In this document: in pieces, positions 36,363-49,638 of the stretch
How positions within the stretch are numbered: position 1 is the first letter of the stretch
Layout of the letters: each line of letters starts with the position of its first letter
From: Citrus sinensis
Lineage: Eukaryota; Streptophyta; Magnoliopsida; Sapindales; Rutaceae
Direction: 5' to 3'
Assembly (NCBI RefSeq): GCF_022201045.2
Contig: NC_068559.1
Span: 930,001-994,000 of the forward strand
DNA length: 64,000 nucleotides
Notes under the pieces: model-generated
The model's database searches: none
Told to the model about the DNA's origin: nothing
The model's input: the letters and a program-made list of their open reading frames with translations, nothing else
Program-made: the position numbers and the translations under genes

Positions 36363-37902
36363 TTTTACAAAATGATTGAACCAACTACTAAAATGACTTC
36401 GATGTCCTACACTAATAGACATTCATTGCATTTCTTTGCTTATAAAACTTAACGTTATGATATTAAGTACAATTAATATGTCACACAATCATTTCTTGCC
36501 CACTGAAATATTAATTGTTAGGAAATTAAAAATATTACTGTGGGCAGTAGAGCATGGTTTAGGATGCTTGTATTGATCGACCCTTCAACAAAACAGAGAT
36601 TCTAAAGGGAAATTCAAAATTAATTAATTAATTAATTGAAGGCAAAAAGCTCGAAGCAGAAGCCAAATTGCATATAAAGCTTGAAAAGAAGTAAAAAGAG
36701 AGACATTTTAAACAGATATATGCTTCGATCTACACAAATTCCATCTAATCATTATCTCATGGCTGTGGACCTATTTCTAATTAATTCAATCATTTAACGA
36801 ATATGGAAAATCATTAAGTTGATTAGAAATGTCCATCGAATTAATGCTTCAAAGTTTTATTGTTAATTACATATTAGATTCGTTAGTTTCTTATTAAAAA
36901 AATTATATTTTGTGAAATTTTTTATTTTAATTAATTTGTCTTGTCAGATTAGCTCATTTTTGAAACTCGAATCGGGTCCTAATTAATTGAGTAGGGATAA
37001 ATTTGTGTCCCACTAATATAAATGAAGTAGATAAATTCTGATTAATATATCAGTGTTAAAAAAAAAAGGTTGGGGGGGGGGGTCTTATTGCTAGTAATTA
37101 TTGGAAACTTTTTTACGCGGTAAAGGGAATGTGGTAACTGGCTAACTCATTCTTTTAATCATTCCGTCTCCCACTAATCTCTCATTAAACTTTCGAATTA
37201 TTTATTAGTCGATATTTTAAGTACATTTCTTCACTTTCACAAATCACTTTTTTTTTTTATTAAAAGAAAAGCACTTTTTGTTTAATAATATGCATGCGCT
37301 CATCGTTAAATAATCACTCCAATAAATTGAATTTGTATGCAACGTATTTGTATTTACGTTAGTTTCTTTTTTCTTTTTTCTTTTTGTAATTTGTGACGTA
37401 CGAAAGACAAATTGACCAAATCGTTTACAAACTTATCCCTCCAATAAATGATGTTCACAGAATTAGCGATCAGATATATCTCTTTGTAATTTTTTTTCTA
37501 ATTATTTTTTTCTACTCCTCAAAGATTTTCTGTTTTTTTTTTCTTTTTAATAACCTCTCAATTATATCGTTTTTATGTTCAGATTGCAAGATTAAAATCT
37601 TATTTGATGTTGAGGTGCCAAAAAAAAAAATATAAATATGAAATAAAAGTTAAAAATGTGTAGTAAATATAATTTTTAAATAATAATTTTGAAAAAATTA
37701 ATAAAGATATAATCGATTTTTTTATCGTATAAGTATAAAATCAAATCAACTTAACTTCTAAAGTAGAACAATTAGTAATTAAATAAACTTAACTTCTAAA
37801 ATAGAACAACTAATGTTTAGTAAACACTTTAGTACTATAAATTCTTTAACCTTAATGCCAAACAAGGTTTATGTTTGTGTAAGAGTCAGTTTATGGACCT
37901 TG

Positions 37903-39526
37903 TGTTGGGATTATATGCTCTTTTAAAGCATATTAATTTATTTTCTGATTAATAAAATATTTGAGATATTTTCAATTGCATAAATATATATTGAATAAGG
38001 TCCGTTTAATCATATTATATGTATTTATGTGATCATCATATGAATTCACATAAAACATAAATACAAGTTATCTTATGATTAAATAAATTTTGGTTCGCAG
38101 TTGATAAATAGAGTTGGACGTTTTATTTATATTTAGACTGTAGTAAATTCATTAAATGATTTGTCTTAATCATATATGAATTTACTGATGTAGTATAACT
38201 ACATTGAGCTGGATCACATATGAGATTTAATTAACCTTGAAATGACTGTCAGACTTATTAAATCTCACAGTCATTGATTTTACTGTAATCTTAATCTTGA
38301 ATTAGTTATTATTTCATGATTGTAATTGTTATTCCATTTGAGTTACCAATGGGCACGACACACACTTGTGGTCAAGATTATCCGGAATTTTGGTGGGAGC
38401 AATTATGAGTATTGGAGTTATAGATTAACAATATAGAATTTGTACAACACATCTCTTGATGAGTTTTCGGCACTTAATCATAGAATTCTCTGGCCAGAGT
38501 GTGCTAACATATTTAGTATGTTGAAAATGATCATTAGAGAAAACCATTAAATATCAAGGAACAAGATGTAACTAAATCTATTGGACAATTGAGATATCGA
38601 TTTAATTAACGAAGTGGTACAAAGGATTATGCAGTAAATAAATCAATGTGGCATGGGTCGAATTATTATTCGAGTACACTATCATAGATAGCATACAATT
38701 ATGGAGGTCAATTCTAATCTTTTAGTGGAGTAGATTTAGAATTAAATAATTGGAGTAGTTTAATTACAGGCTTAATTATTGTATCCACTATTGTATGTAC
38801 CCATATGATCCCCGGGTTAGCTCATTTAATTGACTGCGCCGCTACTGGATTAATAAGCAAGATAACTAGTCATTTAGGTTAAAAACCTAAATATATTATT
38901 TAATGAGAGACTTCATTAATATGCTTGAGTGTAAGGGGTCTTGTGTTATTTTACAAGGTGGGCCCCCATAACACAAGAACAAGTAACGTGACTTTTGTTT
39001 TAATTATTTTTTAATTTAAATCAAATGGGATTTAATAAAAATAAAAAATAAATAAATATGAAGCCTATGGTTTCCACTAAATAGAGATATAAAAAAGTTT
39101 ATTTTCTTCTAAAAGAGATAGAGCAACTACTTTATACAGATCAGAGAAAAAGATTTTTTCTCTCTAATTTTGAGAGAAAATTTTTCTCTCTAATTTTGAG
39201 AGAAAATTTTTCTCTTACTAGTTGCTTATAGTGGTGATAAAGGCGTCAACATGTCAAGTGCAGATCAAACCTGAGTCATAATCTAGAATATCAGTGGTGA
39301 TGGATCGTGATCTAATAGGCGTGGTGGTGACGGATCGTGATCTAACAAAAGTGGTGGTGACAGATCGTGATCTGGGAGTCTAAATCACTTCAGCGGAAAA
39401 AATAAAGATTGTTCATCTTCTCAGATTTTCAAGGTACAATTTCTAGATTACGTATTCCTATATATTGTATGAGATCGGTCCTAAATTTTTTTATAAAAAA
39501 TTAAAAATATTGATTTTTCTCCAACA
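37903..39526 (+). mobile_element. Solo LTR of a Copia-type element with 5-bp target duplication
   Basis: 1624 bp from TGTTGGGATT to CTCCAACA, flanked on both sides by CCTTG (37898-37902 and 39527-39531). It is colinear with the 5' LTR at 9293-10852 and keeps the short inverted ends TGTTGG/CCAACA. No primer-binding site or internal region follows, so two LTRs have recombined and left one. Confidence 0.95.
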
Positions 39527-39531
39527 CCTTG

Positions 39532-40869
39532 ATGCAGTGTGGTCCTATAATGAATAGAGAGTGTATCTTGTGTAACAGTCACACTTCTAATTTGTAGCAC
39601 ATGAGATTATTTCAATATGAAATTTTTCTATTTGTATTTATATCCAATGTGACTTTTTTAATTGTTTTGTAATTCTAATTTGGCCCTTAAAAAAAAAAAA
39701 TTCCTCGAGCACCAACGTTGACTCTACTGATTGGTACAGAAACAAGTTTTCGTAAGAGATTAATCTTCTGATCTAAAACTTAAAAATACCAGTATATTTG
39801 AATAAGGGAAAAAAAGAAAAGAAGCTAACAAAAGAAAATAGACTTTCATAAAGAAAATCTGAGAAAGAAAATTCATATTAATATGTTACTGCATTCAATT
39901 TTGAGGATAATGATGTTGTAAAATCAATTGATGATATGAATAAATATGTGGGGCCAGCCATACAATTTAAGCATCGATTATTTAGTCAAAAGATCAGCAA
40001 TTAGAAAGAAGACAGAGAGCATATTATGGGGAAAAAGTTAACAGGTCCCTCCACCCACTAACAAATTAAACTTGCTTGTTTGGCTCATAATAAGATAATA
40101 GAAGTTAAATAGGAGCAAAAAAGAAAGAAAAAAAAGATGAGATTTTGAATCAACTTTTTGACTAGTAAAGATTGAGTAGTTCACCAAATTCTTGGCTGAG
40201 CGGTCGTTTTCATTCAATTTGCGTACATCAATTCACTTTTTCGTTTCTCAAAGCCATCCCTAATTTTCAATAATTTTTTTGGTAAAAATCAAATCACCAA
40301 ACGCTGCAATGCATATCATAAGTTAAAACAAAGAGGGACTATACTATATCATCAGTTAAAACTTTTTTTTTTTTTTTGGTTAAGAACTTTCAAATTTTCA
40401 AAGTCTTTCATCATTGACCCTTAAATTGGTTAAATAGTTTATTATTATCAAAAAAAGAAAGAAAGAAAGAAAGAAGAACCAATAAATCTATTTGAATTGC
40501 ATCAAACTCAAAAGTTGAGTAAAATAAAATGATGTGTTAGTGTAGTAGCTTCTTCTGTAATTTGAATTTAGTGTTGATCAAAATTTTACCGAATTATTTT
40601 GTGTTTGGTAACTTAAAGAAGAGGCAAATGGTTATGAGTTGTAACGATTTATAATAGAATTTGTCCACTTTGAATGAATCTTCCTTTTTCTACATTAATA
40701 TTTATTCTTGAATTGTCATTTTCTTAATTATGTCTCATCATGCTGAGTGCTAGAAGTATCTTTCAAAAGCATTATTACATAATACATTCCTACTATATCA
40801 TTATATCATCCCCAAAAAATTATGACTTTATTACGATCGTTTTACGTATGTTATGTCGTAAGTTTTTAA
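39532..40869. other. Intergenic DNA
   Basis: No gene recognised. A (GAAA)n run lies at 40456-40475. Confidence 0.5.
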
Positions 40870-41706
40870 GATAGTGTTTACTTTCTGGAGTGGGAGTGTG
40901 GAGTGTGGATTCCTCTCACTCCAGTGTTTACTTACCTTAAAAAAGAGGGGAGTGGGAGTGGGAATCCGTGGGTCCCACCCAATTTTGGAGTGGGGAGTGG
41001 GATTCTCACTCCCATGGGGGGAGGTGGGAGTGGGAATCCACTCCCCCCTCTTCCCATTTTATCCTTATAAAAATAAATAAATATTTAATATTTAATAAAA
41101 TAAATAATATCATATTTATTAAAAATAATAATTATATCATATTTATTTTATTAAATTTAATAAAATAAAAATAAATAAATATTATATTTAAATTAATAAT
41201 ATTAAACATTAATTTTAATAAATATTAATTATTTAATTATTTAATAATAATAAATATTTTATTCTAAAAAAATATTAATTTTGTACTATATTATCAATAA
41301 TAATATTTCATTTGTGTTGCTATTATTAATAATTTTTATTCACATAATTTAAATTAAAATTAATAAAAAATTATGATTTACATAATTAAGAATATTAGTA
41401 ATTATTATTAATTTATAAATATAATAAAATATTTATTTTATTTTCCAAATATATTTTTTATTAATTTTTTAATTACAAATTATAATTCTGTGCATAAGGA
41501 TAAAATTGTAATTTAAAACAATTTACTCTCAATCCAAGACAAAGTAAACAAATAATTAGAATTCTGATTGACAATCCATACATTCATTTAGTCTAAGTAA
41601 ACACCCTACTCCCACTCCCACTCCACACTCCTAATCCAAAGATTCCCACTCCTCAGGATTCCCACTCCTCAGGATTCCCACTCCAATCCAAAAAATAAAC
41701 GCAGCA
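40870..41706. mobile_element. PIF/Harbinger-like non-autonomous element, TAA target duplication
   Basis: The left end GATAGTGTTTACTTTCTGGA and the right end, reversed, TGCTGCGTTTATTTTTTGGA are similar, and both sides continue into runs of GGAGTGGGAGTGGGAAT (left) and ATTCCCACTCC (right). TAA flanks the element at 40867-40869 and 41707-41709. The middle (about 41060-41520) is extremely AT-rich and non-coding. The short target site and GGGAAT-rich arms are typical of plant Harbinger-type miniature elements. Confidence 0.65.
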
Positions 41707-41709
41707 TAA

Positions 41710-43847
41710 GTGTTTTAATGCATTGAAGCCCAATGATTTGTTCTATTTTACACTTTTTATTTAAGATGGTATATATATAATAAATAAAAATTGAAATTCA
41801 TAATAAAAAATTTACCAATTTGTTCCTCTTAGATGTAGATATTTAATCATTTAAAAAAAATTAAACTCTCAGCTCAAGAATATAGGGAAGATATTTCGAC
41901 TACTATATTAAAGACTGGTTTACTAAATAGTAAATACACGTTGATTTAATTTTTATAGAATCTCAAAACTACAAGATTTTTTTTCTGTAACATAAATTGC
42001 ACAAACCTAAATAGAGGAAACTAAAGTTAATATTCCTCGCTTCTTTTGATATAAAATGGATCAAGTCTTATCAATTGGCACCTAAGAAAACAAATTTAAA
42101 AAAAAAAAAAGGACAGGCAATGGATTTGATTTATCGTTTTAATTTCATATAGCTGGACTTTCTTTACGGAAAAAATAGAGCCAATGGGTTTTCTCAAATG
42201 GAATTACAAAATTATATTTGATTTTTTTACCTTAGTTATAAATCAATGCTTGGATACGAGACTAGCTCAAGTTAACTAAGAGTATCTCTAAAAGGCTCTA
42301 TTAATTTTACTTTTTAAATATTTATTTATTTACTTATGTAGTAAAAATGAGAGTGAAAAAATATTATTCTCCAAAGGGTTCTTCAAATATAAATAAGTTC
42401 ATATTATTTAATCAAATAAATATTTTTTTCAAAGGAAAAATGAATGGTAAATTAAAATATTTTTCTCTCTTTCTAATAAAAAGTAATAAAATATAAATTG
42501 AATAGTGAAAAAGTAACTCTACAAAATTGAAAAGAGAGAATTATTTCTTATCTGAAAAATCTTAATTAAAATATATTTTAGAATCTTAAATGTTGACGTG
42601 ACTTTTCAAATAAGTAATAAAATTTTATTTGAAAAGTTTTTTAAAAATACTCTAACCCATTGCATTGAATTGTTGAGTTGTCAATTACGCAAAATTTTTT
42701 CATATCCAACAACAAAAGTAGGTGAAAATTTTGTGACTCATAATTAACTCCCCCTCCATAATATATTACGCAAAGGATTATCATCTACGCACTCTGCCAT
42801 TTTAGGACAATATTATCACAAATGACAGGCAATGACAACTGTTTAACGCGACTTTAATGATAAATGATTAAATGTCCAACAATAAAGAGTTAATAACGTT
42901 TGGTCCTCTCATTTATTATGTTTTTGTAAATTAATCCACAAACCCTCTATCAGTATCAAACAAGTCCTTCACTCTTTTTTTCCCTAATAATTTTCTTTTA
43001 AATGGCGGATTAGAATTCTCATATGATTTGATCTCTTTCTGAGTAAAAATACATGTAGGTGATTAATAGTTAACAAATAAAAAAATAAAAAAGTTAAATT
43101 ATATCCGTACACTATCGCTTAAAAACAAATGATACAATATTTTTAAAAGTTTATGAGAGCTCAGATAAAAAGAGAATCTTTATCCGTGAAAACTCACAGA
43201 TAAATTCACATGACTTTCAAATATTGAAATTGGAATTAATTGAGAAAAATGTAAATTACCAAGAATTCATTATGTTACTTATTTGGATATTTACCATACA
43301 AACACACCCATGAAACAATATTTAATGCCATTTATGTGACGGTTACACTCACAGAGATTACATAAGAATACACAGAGACATGGACACGCTGCAAACACAG
43401 AGTAAAAAAAACAAATAGTATAAAGTTTTGGATTTCAAGCAAAGTACAGACGCAATAGAATCTCTGCAACTCTGTAACAGAAATCATGCGAGTTTTAAAC
43501 AAAAGCATGCAAAAAAAGCAGCTGAAGTTTTTAGTTGCTTTCAAAGTTTAGAAGGGTCATTTACAACACTGCGAAATGCCAATTCTTCAATTGTGAAGCT
43601 TTAAATGATTTTGTAGCTGTTCCGCCTTTCATGCTTTTGCATTCTTGCTCTCTTTTCCTTAGAAAGACAGTTTAGCAAGTAAACCAATTTGCCAGTGTTC
43701 CTACATTTGTTAATCACAACAAGGTAACACTAAGGTGTTACACATATATTTGTCTCTTGAGATCAATTTGTCTTTTGTATTTTATTTTATTTTTTATTTT
43801 GCTCTTGGTGTTTCCGTGTTGCAGATCTTTGAATTTGTGTGAGCAAA
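41710..43847. other. Intergenic DNA and upstream region of the LAX gene
   Basis: AT-rich, no gene recognised. A pyrimidine-rich stretch ending GTGTTGCAG at 43815-43823, 24 bp before the LAX start, looks like an acceptor, so an intron in the 5' leader is likely. Confidence 0.45.
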
Positions 43848-46608
43848 ATGATAAGTGAGAAACAAGCAGATGAAGAAATGGTGTCAAGCTTGAATGAGAG
43901 TGAGAGTCAAGAGAAAGAGGAACAAATTAAGCAAGATGACTCAAAGTTTGGCCTCAAAAGCCTTCTTTGGCATGGTGGGTCTGTTTATGATGCCTGGTTT
44001 AGCTGTGCTTCTAATCAGGTACAATTCTACTTGATGTTCAAAAAAAGAAAAAGAGGGAAAAAAAAAAAAGAACCCATCTCATGTTTGTATTTTGAATTAC
44101 AGGTTGCACAAGTTTTGTTGACACTTCCATACTCATTCTCTCAACTGGGAATGCTATCAGGCATCATATTGCAAATTTTCTATGGGATTATGGGAAGCTG
44201 GACTGCATATCTTATTAGTGTTTTGTATGTGGAGTATAGAAGCAGAAAAGAGAAAGAGAATGTCAGTTTCAAGAACCATGTCATACAGGTTAGCTTTTCA
44301 AGAACAAACCCCCAAAATAAAAATTAAGATAAAAAATCATTTTTTTTTCCTTTTTATTGTTTCATATAATCCCAAAACGCTTCTACATATAATTCAAATT
44401 CACTTGTTTTTGTTTTTGCAGTGGTTTGAAGTGCTAGATGGACTGCTGGGTCCTTACTGGAAAGCTGTTGGATTGGCCTTCAACTGCACTTTCCTCCTCT
44501 TTGGTTCTGTTATCCAGCTTATTGCTTGTGCAAGGTCTTATAATTTTTTTTCCCTCCCAATTTTGATCTTATTTATTTATTTTCAATTATTGGGTTTTGT
44601 TCATTTGATCAATAATTTCTGTTTCTCTTGTTGTGATTTGCAGTAATATATACTATATAAATGACAATTTAGACAAGAGAACATGGACATATATTTTTGG
44701 AGCTTGTTGTGCCACCACTGTTTTCATACCCTCATTTCACAATTACCGACTTTGGTCTTTCCTTGGCCTTGGTATGACCACTTATACTGCTTGGTATTTG
44801 ACCATTGCAGCTTTTGTTCATGGCCAGGTAATATTATTCGACGGTTCTGATGCTTCCTGGGTGCCTTCTTTGCTTATCAGCCGTTAGATTTGAGCTTTAT
44901 CTATTTACAGGTTGATGGTGTGACTCACTCAGGCCCAAGCACGTTGGTTTTGTACTTCACCGGTGCCACCAATATACTCTATACTTTTGGCGGACATGCA
45001 GTGACTGTGTAAGTGAACATTTAAAAAAATAAATAAATTCTATTGCAAATGCCTTGAGAGTTAATTATGGTTTGCCAAATCTTGTCACTGCAGATATTAG
45101 TCTATGTTATGCTTAATTTTGTGTTTGGTGCTGACAAAAAAAGTCATGCGGGGTAGGTATATATGTTATAACTTTAGGTAGATGGTCCTCATCTGCTCTT
45201 TTAAATCTAGATGGTCCTCATTTGCTCTGCTACTTTAATTGAAGATTTTTATCCCCTCTTTCAGAGGATCTTGATTATGTTTCCTTGCTAAAGACTAGCA
45301 TATCTATGTGATGTGTCCCACGCATTCATTTCAGCCTGACTTTGGTTTGACTAATTATTGATAAAGTTTTTAATTTATGGATGTTAAATTACAGAGAAAT
45401 TATGCATGCTATGTGGAAGCCACAGAAATTCAAGTCCATATATCTTCTTGCCACCCTGTATGTGTTCACTCTAACCATTCCTTCTGCTGCCGCTGTTTAC
45501 TGGGCTTTTGGTGATCAACTCCTCACACATTCAAATGCCTTCTCACTGCTTCCACGCAGTCGATGGCGTGATGTTGCAGTAATCCTAATGCTTATTCACC
45601 AGGTTTGTACAATGTTGTGATGACAACCATTTTTTTTTTATTACATGTAGCAATGATTTGGCATGACCAATATTTTTCCTTTTATTTTGCAGTTCATAAC
45701 ATTTGGCTTTGCATGCACTCCACTATATTTTGTGTGGGAGAAAGTGGTGGGAATGCATGATACAAAGAGCATATGTTTGAGGGCACTTGCCCGGTTGCCT
45801 GTGGTGATACCAATATGGTTCTTGGCAATTATATTTCCTTTCTTTGGTCCCATCAACTCAGCTGTGGGGGCTCTCTTGGTCAGCTTCACCGTCTACATCA
45901 TCCCTGCTTTAGCCCATATGCTCACTTATAGATCAGCCTCTGCTCGACAGGTGAATGGTCCAATCTTTCAACTTCTAATCTTCAATTTATATCTACGAGC
46001 TACCCACTGCCTTATATCTCGTGCCACAGCAAATTTTCTCATCTTTGATTGGGATTGCAATTGTACAAAAAATATATGTTTGATAAGTCCAATTGTTTTA
46101 TTGATATGTTTCCGGCCTCATAATGTAGGTCAGAGGTGACTGAAACCCCGGATGTTATTGTAGTTCTAGGCCCACTCGTGGATTTAATGCTTGAAAAGAT
46201 GCAAAATTATAATCTTGAAATGATGTTGGCGGTCCTTTCTCATCAATTGGTTATGTGTTATTTTCACACTTATGTCCCTGCATTACTTCGTATCTTAGAT
46301 TAGCTGGAAGACTTGAACAACATTTGATGCATCTTTAGAGAACGACATCTCTTACAAGTCTCTGAACATAGCTTTTCCTTCCATAATTCTTGTGATTACA
46401 GAATTCAGCGGAGAAGCTTCCGTTCTTCCTCCCAAGTTGGACGGCAATGTACGTGGTGAACACATTCATACTGGTATGGGTACTAGTGGTTGGGTTTGGA
46501 CTAGGAGGCTGGGCTAGTATGACCAACTTCATCAAGCAAGTCGACACATTTGGACTCTTTGCCAAGTGCTATCAGTGCCCACCGCCAACCTCAGCTACTG
46601 CTCACTGA
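43848..46608 (+). CDS. AUX1/LAX auxin influx carrier, 474 aa, eight coding exons
   Basis: Plasma-membrane proton/IAA symporter of the AUX/LAX branch of the amino-acid permease family. Exons: 43848-44018, 44103-44288, 44422-44534, 44644-44827, 44911-45008, 45395-45602, 45693-45950 and 46402-46608; each border is GT-AG and the frame holds throughout. Diagnostic family strings are present: WHGGSVYDAWFSCASNQVAQ, LPYSFSQLGMLSG, NHVIQWFEVLDGLLG, NLDKRTWTYIFGACCATT, GGHAVTVEIMHAMWKPQKFK, and at the end QVDTFGLFAKCYQCPPP. About ten or eleven hydrophobic spans fit the family. The N-terminus is acidic and the segment SAEKLPFFLPSWTAMYVVNT before the last span differs from Arabidopsis AUX1/LAX1-3, so I do not assign a LAX number. 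I begin at the ATG at 43848. Length matches the usual 465-490. Confidence 0.95.
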
Positions 46609-47830
46609 TTATGGGCCCACCCCACATTACCACCAAAGCATTTCTAACGTCTTCTGGTTTCTTGTATTTTCCCCTTTTGTTATTTGTTCAACATTTCTAT
46701 GTCAATATTAGATGCTTGTGCATGTTATATTTTCTTATTAAGTTTAGCCTACAATTTCCCAATATAATTATAAAGAATAATTCTATAGGAGATTTTGGAT
46801 TTGGTGTTGTATCATTCACACAGTACATAAAATTGGGCAGCTTATGATGTTGAGTCCACATGAGTCCAAAACACAGTTCTATTTTTTTGCCTTTCTCCTG
46901 TCACGTGAATCATGATCCGATACTCTTATGTCTTGTTGCTTAATTCCATTCTATGAAGTCTGACGAGTTAAAATGTGTTTCTGAATAAACATCCACATGC
47001 CAAAAGAACTTTCTAAATAAGCACTTCGCCATGCCATGCAGGATAAAGATGATAAAAACAGCTCTTTATAAAAAAGCGTTTTCAAGGAAACGCGCTTTGT
47101 TAGTATAAAGGAAAAGCTTTAATGAGCAATCACAAGTTTTCATTTCTTTACTTCTTTTGCTTGTGAAGCTTATTGGTTTGTTTCTTCAAAACGCATAAAA
47201 ATTAGAGGAAAAATAAAAAAAGTGTAAAAAAGATCGGAGGAAAAAGCAGCTTTCAATTTTCAATTTACCATTGGAGGCATTAAGGTGTATATCATCATAG
47301 CGTTATCATATAATCTTCTTTCACTTTATTCACTAGGCTTTATAAAATGTATATTGAGATGGGCGTGATTCATAGCAGTGAATGTCAACCAATCAATTCC
47401 CTTTTCTTTTCCTTTGGGTAAAAAAGATGATAAAAGTTTTTTGATCTTATATAAGATCTAGAATATGCAATCTAACCTCTCAACTAAGGGTATATTTACA
47501 ATGCAATGCTGTCTAGTACAACACACTCCACACTCTGTTGAAAATCTTGAATTTTTCGTTCCTCTAGTCTAATTATGCACACTTGGATAGTCATTAACTT
47601 ATACAGACATCCATGCTTTAAACACTACTGATTTAAGTAATATAGCATATTTTTGCAGTAAAAATAGAGTTAACAAAACATAAAACCAACAGCATACTCC
47701 TCCAAGCTGTACTGGGTACCTACGAAATTATATGCACTTAGATTATGCTTAATGCAACACTGGCGTATATATGCTTCATTTAGATTGGTTCAATGGCTAG
47801 TTTAGCAAAGGCAGCGTCAAAATTTGGTAG
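46609..47830. other. Convergent intergenic interval between LAX and the DUF724-like gene
   Basis: Holds the 3' regions of both genes. No further gene seen. Confidence 0.5.
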
Positions 47831-49100
47831 TTAATTCTCCAACTTTGTTGCTTCAATCAGCTTACTCTCCATGCAATCCTCTTCTTTCTTCGCCAGTGCT
47901 TGCATATTCTCAATCAAGCTCAGAAGTCTACTCTTCTCCATTCTATGATTCTCAGCTTTGGTCTTCAACCCTTTTATCTGAAATTGAAACAACTTGAGCT
48001 CCGTCATAATATCACCTAAATCCACCAGCCTTCTCCTTAATGCAATCACATTGTACCCCAAATTTTGCAACTCTTCTATTGTTTTCCAAAGCCTTTTCGC
48101 TCTAACCCAGAAGTCCATTGCTTGTAGAGAGTGAATTTCTCTCACTGTTTCTTCAAAAATTCGATCCCATGCTGATATCAAGTTATTTCTTGTTAGCTCA
48201 GAGTAGTTTCGAAGCTGGTAAAAATGTGGGCTCTGCGGTATTCCGTTCAAGATTCGCGTGACCATTGTCAACGGCAACGGTGAATTGGACAATGGTTTTT
48301 TCTCTGCAACAATTCAATGATCAAAATATTAAGCATAATTCAACAAAAGAAACACACTTCAGGCAGAAAATTAACCTCACCGCCATCTGATTTTGCCTTA
48401 AACGACACAATGCCACTAGGAGCTTGCTCTGCAGATAACGTGCCAATGGCATCACTCGTATGCAAAGGGGAACTTGTACGACATTTATTACGCCTTTTAC
48501 CAATCCTTTCCTTTTTCCTGAAGCCAAGAGCACTACTGCTGTTGACGGCTGAAAGCAAAGTTTCCATTAATTAGAAAAAAAAAAACACACTAATGCATGC
48601 GGATGATCACACTTGGAACGTACTAGCATCGATCATTGGACAATGTACCAGTAAACATTGGTAGATATGCAGGTTTAAAAGGTTTCTGAGAGATACACAG
48701 TAAAATGTACAACAGGTAGTTGACGCAGAGGAATCGAAGAGGCTTAAATTTGAGTCTGCTTCTGTCATGTTTTAAGAGAATCAAAACTTAGTTAAAAAAC
48801 AGTAAAGTGTTGAGAGTAGAGAGAGTAAAAAAATTTACCAGAAGAGCCAAAGACGAAGGATCCTGCTGAAAATGCAAGAATTAATCAGAACATGCATACG
48901 ATATAATTTTTCTCGAATCTAAATGTCTGTATTATTTCTAACTTCAATGCTACAATGCTACAATGTTGAAGATGAATCATGTACAGAGATACATATACTT
49001 TGGAATTGAAGCATCATCAATGGAGATACCTACCAGATGTTGAAGAAGCAAAATTTGCTGTATTAGATTCAAAAGAGAATGATTTTGAAAATGAAGCCAT
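47831..49100 (-). CDS. Short DUF724-type protein without Agenet domains, 244 aa
   Basis: Exons: 49100-49034, 48865-48839, 48548-48381 and 48303-47831, all GT-AG, phases consistent (67, 27, 168 and 473 nt). The third donor is taken as GTGAGG at 48380 because it alone keeps the frame into the last exon. The last exon (about residues 89-244) resembles the DUF724 domain: PQSPHFYQLRNYSELTRNN, then LQAMDFWVRAKRLWKTIEEL, LGYNVIALRRRLVDL and a coiled coil to the end. The first 35 residues are Ser/Phe-rich (SKSFSFES, GSFVFGSS), recalling FG-type nucleoporin sequence, followed by a basic stretch (RKKERIGKRRNK) that may be a nuclear signal. Typical DUF724 proteins carry N-terminal Agenet repeats, missing here. 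Function is unknown. The alternative is a truncated paralogue that is still spliced. Confidence 0.65.
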
Positions 49101-49356
49101 GGCTGCTAGTTTAGTTTTCTTTTCCAGTTTCTTAATGAATTGGTAAAGATAATTAGTAATGCGTCTTATATTAATTCTTGGGTTGGGTTGATTGCATTGG
49201 TGTTGATGTGGCCGGTTAAAAGCTTGGCTTGACTTTTGACTCAACCATGGAATGTAAAGAGACTTTTCTTTTGAAAGGTAATGTAAACGGTCAGTTTCTC
49301 TATTTGCTTGCACTCTGCTATTTATTTTACATTCCTTCCATCCGAAGTTTTGAATT

Positions 49357-49638
49357 TTGAAAGAACTGCCGATAAAAAAGAGGAGTCGTCTTTATAGAGA
49401 CGACGTGTCGGGCAAGGATGAAGGTGTTATAAGACAGATACGTCGTTTCTTCGAATTTATCGGACGAACCAGTTCTGCCTCTACAAGTACAAGCGCAAGC
49501 TCAGGAAAAGAAGGTGAAAAAGTGATAATAAAAGAATTGGTACCAACTAGTTTTGCTAATGTATCTTTGCAAATTAAAGCAATGATTTCTTGGAGTAAAG
49601 ATGAGGAAGTAATGGCGTTTTTGCTTCAAAATGTTTAA
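49357..49638 (+). CDS. Unassigned 93-codon open frame
   Basis: The frame is open from a TTG at 49357 and contains a basic start (KKRSRLYRDD), a Ser/Thr stretch (TSSASTSTSASSG) and the end KDEEVMAFLLQNV. It lacks an ATG at its beginning, so if real it is an exon or a remnant of a longer gene; no convincing upstream exon was found in the 250 bp before the divergent gene at 49100. GC content is higher than the flanks. I recognise no family. Confidence 0.25.
   Translation: MKELPIKKRSRLYRDDVSGKDEGVIRQIRRFFEFIGRTSSASTSTSASSGKEGEKVIIKELVPTSFANVSLQIKAMISWSKDEEVMAFLLQNV

Larger units (their letters stand above)
32940..37902. other. Long intergenic region, no gene recognised
   Basis: AT-rich DNA between SYP31 and the solo LTR. 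It includes a three-copy short repeat (34830-34905), a TA run (35297-35316) and a TTA/TTG trinucleotide array (36303-36362). Open frames here are isolated, lack splice partners and show no motif I know. Confidence 0.5.

Noticed and set aside
43839..43847. An upstream GTG start for the LAX gene
   Set aside because: Nuclear plant genes start at ATG; the ATG at 43848 is three codons later and fits the family.
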